Assembly (NCBI GenBank): GCA_964353255.1
Contig: CAYGVJ010000200.1
Coordinates: forward strand, 1 to 6,453
DNA length: 6,453 nt
Origin: VFZS01 sp964353255
GTDB lineage: Bacteria > Acidobacteriota > Terriglobia > Bryobacterales > Bryobacteraceae
Direction: 5' to 3'
Below the pieces are notes generated by a model. The model had not been told where the DNA came from. It did not search any database and worked only from the letters and a program-made list of their open reading frames with translations. Positions 5,668 through 6,453 of the stretch are shown piece by piece (position 1 is the first letter of the stretch; the number at the start of each line of letters is the position of its first letter). A program made the position numbers and the translations under genes.

Positions 5668-5681
5668 CCTGGGAGCCCAGG
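5668..5681. repeat. Palindrome CCTGGG-AG-CCCAGG, copy 2
   Basis: Identical 6-bp arms to the copy at 5536-5549. The arms are flanked by AG on the left and GTAGGCT on the right, so a longer AGCCTGGG...AGGCT imperfect stem can form. The flanks of the two copies are not otherwise alike. Confidence 0.45.
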
Positions 5682-5809
5682 GTAGGCTCGTCTCGAACCG
5701 TGTGCCGTGTCCGAGACCTCGTAGTGACCAAGAACTGGATCCCGCTTAAGAAGCAGGTGGCTGTTGGGGCAGGGCCGACGCGACTGGTGTTCTGACTGCC
5801 AACATCTGG

Positions 5810-6280
5810 GCGGCGGACCATGTGCTTGCTGACGCTGGTCTCGCCAATCTCGATGCCGAGCTTAAGGAGTTCGCCGTGGATGCACGGCATGCCCCAGAGC
5901 GGGTTCTCCCGGCTCATCTTGCGGACCAGTGCCCGGGTTTCCTTGGAGACCGGCGGTCGCCCGGGTTGTCCGCGCCGGATCTTCCAAGTCCAGAACAGCC
6001 GGAAGCCCTTGCGATGCTAGGCAGTGACGGTCTCCGGCTTCACGATCACCAAGGCAAAACGCCAGTCGCCCCAAACCGTGCGCGGCCAAGCGCAGAAGAA
6101 CCGGCCCGCGGCAGTGAGCTTCCGCCGCTTCTTCGCTGAGCGCTGGAGCACTCCGATCTGATGGCGAAAGGCCAGGTTTTCCAGTTGCACAGAGGCTCGC
6201 GCTTTCAGCAGTGACGAAAGAGCGTTAACACACGTTCGCGCCGCCAGCAGGTCGACAGCAGCTGCCCCAAGCCGCTGATT
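5810..6280 (-). pseudogene. Decayed integrase-core (rve/DDE) transposase, N-terminal part only
   Basis: Read on the minus strand, one frame runs from an in-frame stop at 6283-6281 to about 5810. It contains family wording in order: LENLAFRHQIGVLQRSAKKR (around 6185-6125), ALVIVKPETVTA (around 6055-6020), an amber codon TAG at 6019-6017 where relatives have a tryptophan (VxWHRKGF), then HRKGFRLFWTWK, GQPGRPPVSKETR, and MSRENPLWGMPCIHGELLKL from 5917, ending near KHMVRR. In intact relatives this helix-turn-helix half is followed by a DDE catalytic domain of about 200 residues. None of that is found downstream in any minus-strand frame, where the sequence turns unrelated after 5810. No initiation codon is evident at the 5' end. 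The product is therefore non-functional IS debris. Recognition is from memory of the family; the exact IS family (IS3/IS481-like group) is uncertain. Confidence 0.82.
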
Positions 6281-6315
6281 CTATTCTCTCGTCGAGTCTT
6301 GGCGACCCACAGGTT

Positions 6316-6332
6316 GGCGGGAGCGCCCCGCC
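6316..6332 (-). terminator. GC-rich hairpin after the right-edge gene, possible terminator
   Basis: GGCGGG (6316-6321) pairs perfectly with CCCGCC (6327-6332) around a five-base loop. On the minus strand it begins nine bases after the stop codon of the gene entering from the right. Position favours a transcript end, but no T-run follows on the minus strand, so an intrinsic terminator is only tentatively supported. Confidence 0.4.
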
Positions 6333-6341
6333 GCCCGTCTC

Positions 6342-6453
6342 TCACCTCCCGGCGCGGTGCTTCTCCAGACGCCCGTGCAGCCGGGCGTGAGCTTCTTGGA
6401 GCACCTTGGCGATGCGCTCCAGCCGCTCCTTGTCCGGCCGGATGGCCAGACGC
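6342..6453 (-). CDS. Hypothetical protein, C-terminal 36 residues only (cut by window edge)
   Basis: On the minus strand the frame is open from the right edge (first full codon 6452-6450) to TGA at 6344-6342. It encodes RLAIRPDKERLERIAKVLQE followed by AHARLHGRLEKHRAGR. The third codon positions are almost all G or C, matching real genes in this window such as uvrB and unlike the decayed region beside it. The segment is a highly charged amphipathic helix, possibly a coiled-coil tail. It is not in the frame of the transposase remnant, so it is a separate gene. A hairpin follows within ten bases of the stop. I do not recognise the family; the bulk of the protein lies outside the window. Confidence 0.6.
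   Translation of the reverse strand, partial: RLAIRPDKERLERIAKVLQEAHARLHGRLEKHRAGR

Larger units (their letters stand above)
5493..5809. other. Non-coding stretch with small palindromes downstream of the mazF-like gene
   Basis: About 315 bp separate the toxin stop from the recognisable transposase remnant. No frame here has gene-like composition or a plausible start site. It holds the hairpin at 5523-5537, two copies of a CCTGGG-NN-CCCAGG palindrome, a 7-bp stem-loop at 5599-5620, and the octamer CGCTTAAG twice (5631-5638 and 5743-5750). It may be where the lost 3' half of the IS once lay, but I recognise no IS end. Confidence 0.5.

Noticed and set aside
5822..6139. 105-codon plus-strand frame through the transposase remnant
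   Set aside because: It is the antisense of the transposase wording on the minus strand, and the recognisable protein similarity is only on the minus strand.
1..6453. CRISPR array, phage or defence cassette, riboswitch
   Set aside because: No regularly spaced direct repeats, no nuclease, helicase or reverse-transcriptase genes other than uvrB, and no conserved riboswitch core was seen on either strand.

Overview
The window looks like a piece of a GC-rich bacterial chromosome, most likely from an acidobacterium of the Bryobacterales/Solibacterales kind. That placement is inference. It rests on high third-position GC in the genes, on a DUF5916-type outer-membrane protein (common in Acidobacteria, Gemmatimonadota and Bacteroidota), and on a decayed transposase whose wording I associate with acidobacterial genomes. 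No rRNA or other phylogenetic marker is present to confirm it.

Layout from left to right. (1) Positions 1-1514, plus strand: the C-terminal three quarters of uvrB, the nucleotide-excision-repair helicase subunit; the N-terminal part lies outside the window. (2) 1520-2096, plus strand: a compact type II toxin-antitoxin (TA) module, with a ribbon-helix-helix antitoxin and a RelE/ParE-family toxin overlapping by ATGA, preceded by a 32-bp imperfect dyad that is a good candidate autoregulatory operator. (3) 2097-2494: about 400 bp between converging genes, holding several hairpins and no convincing gene. (4) 2495-4714, minus strand: one large gene for a DUF5916 / CBM9-like outer-membrane protein with a signal peptide, a beta-sandwich domain and a barrel ending in phenylalanine. 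(5) 4715-4890: the divergent control region between that gene and the next module, with a 34-bp dyad and a -10-like element. (6) 4891-5492, plus strand: a second, unrelated TA module (MazE-like antitoxin, MazF/PemK-family toxin), again overlapping by ATGA. (7) 5493-6341: non-coding sequence with small palindromes and a minus-strand transposase pseudogene carrying an in-frame amber codon and lacking its catalytic half. (8) 6342-6453, minus strand: the last 36 codons of an unidentified gene running in from the right, followed by a hairpin.

Taken together, a core repair gene (uvrB) borders an accessory stretch containing two TA modules from different families, a surface protein and IS debris. 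The two modules share an architecture: an overlapping gene pair, and a dyad of about 33 bp upstream of the antitoxin. This fits autoregulation by antitoxin/toxin complexes. Nothing else links them functionally, and I see no clear sign of an entirely new system. The most useful observations are the two operator-like dyads, the non-canonical residue in the MazF-like toxin, the decayed transposase, and the unusual start of the DUF5916 gene.
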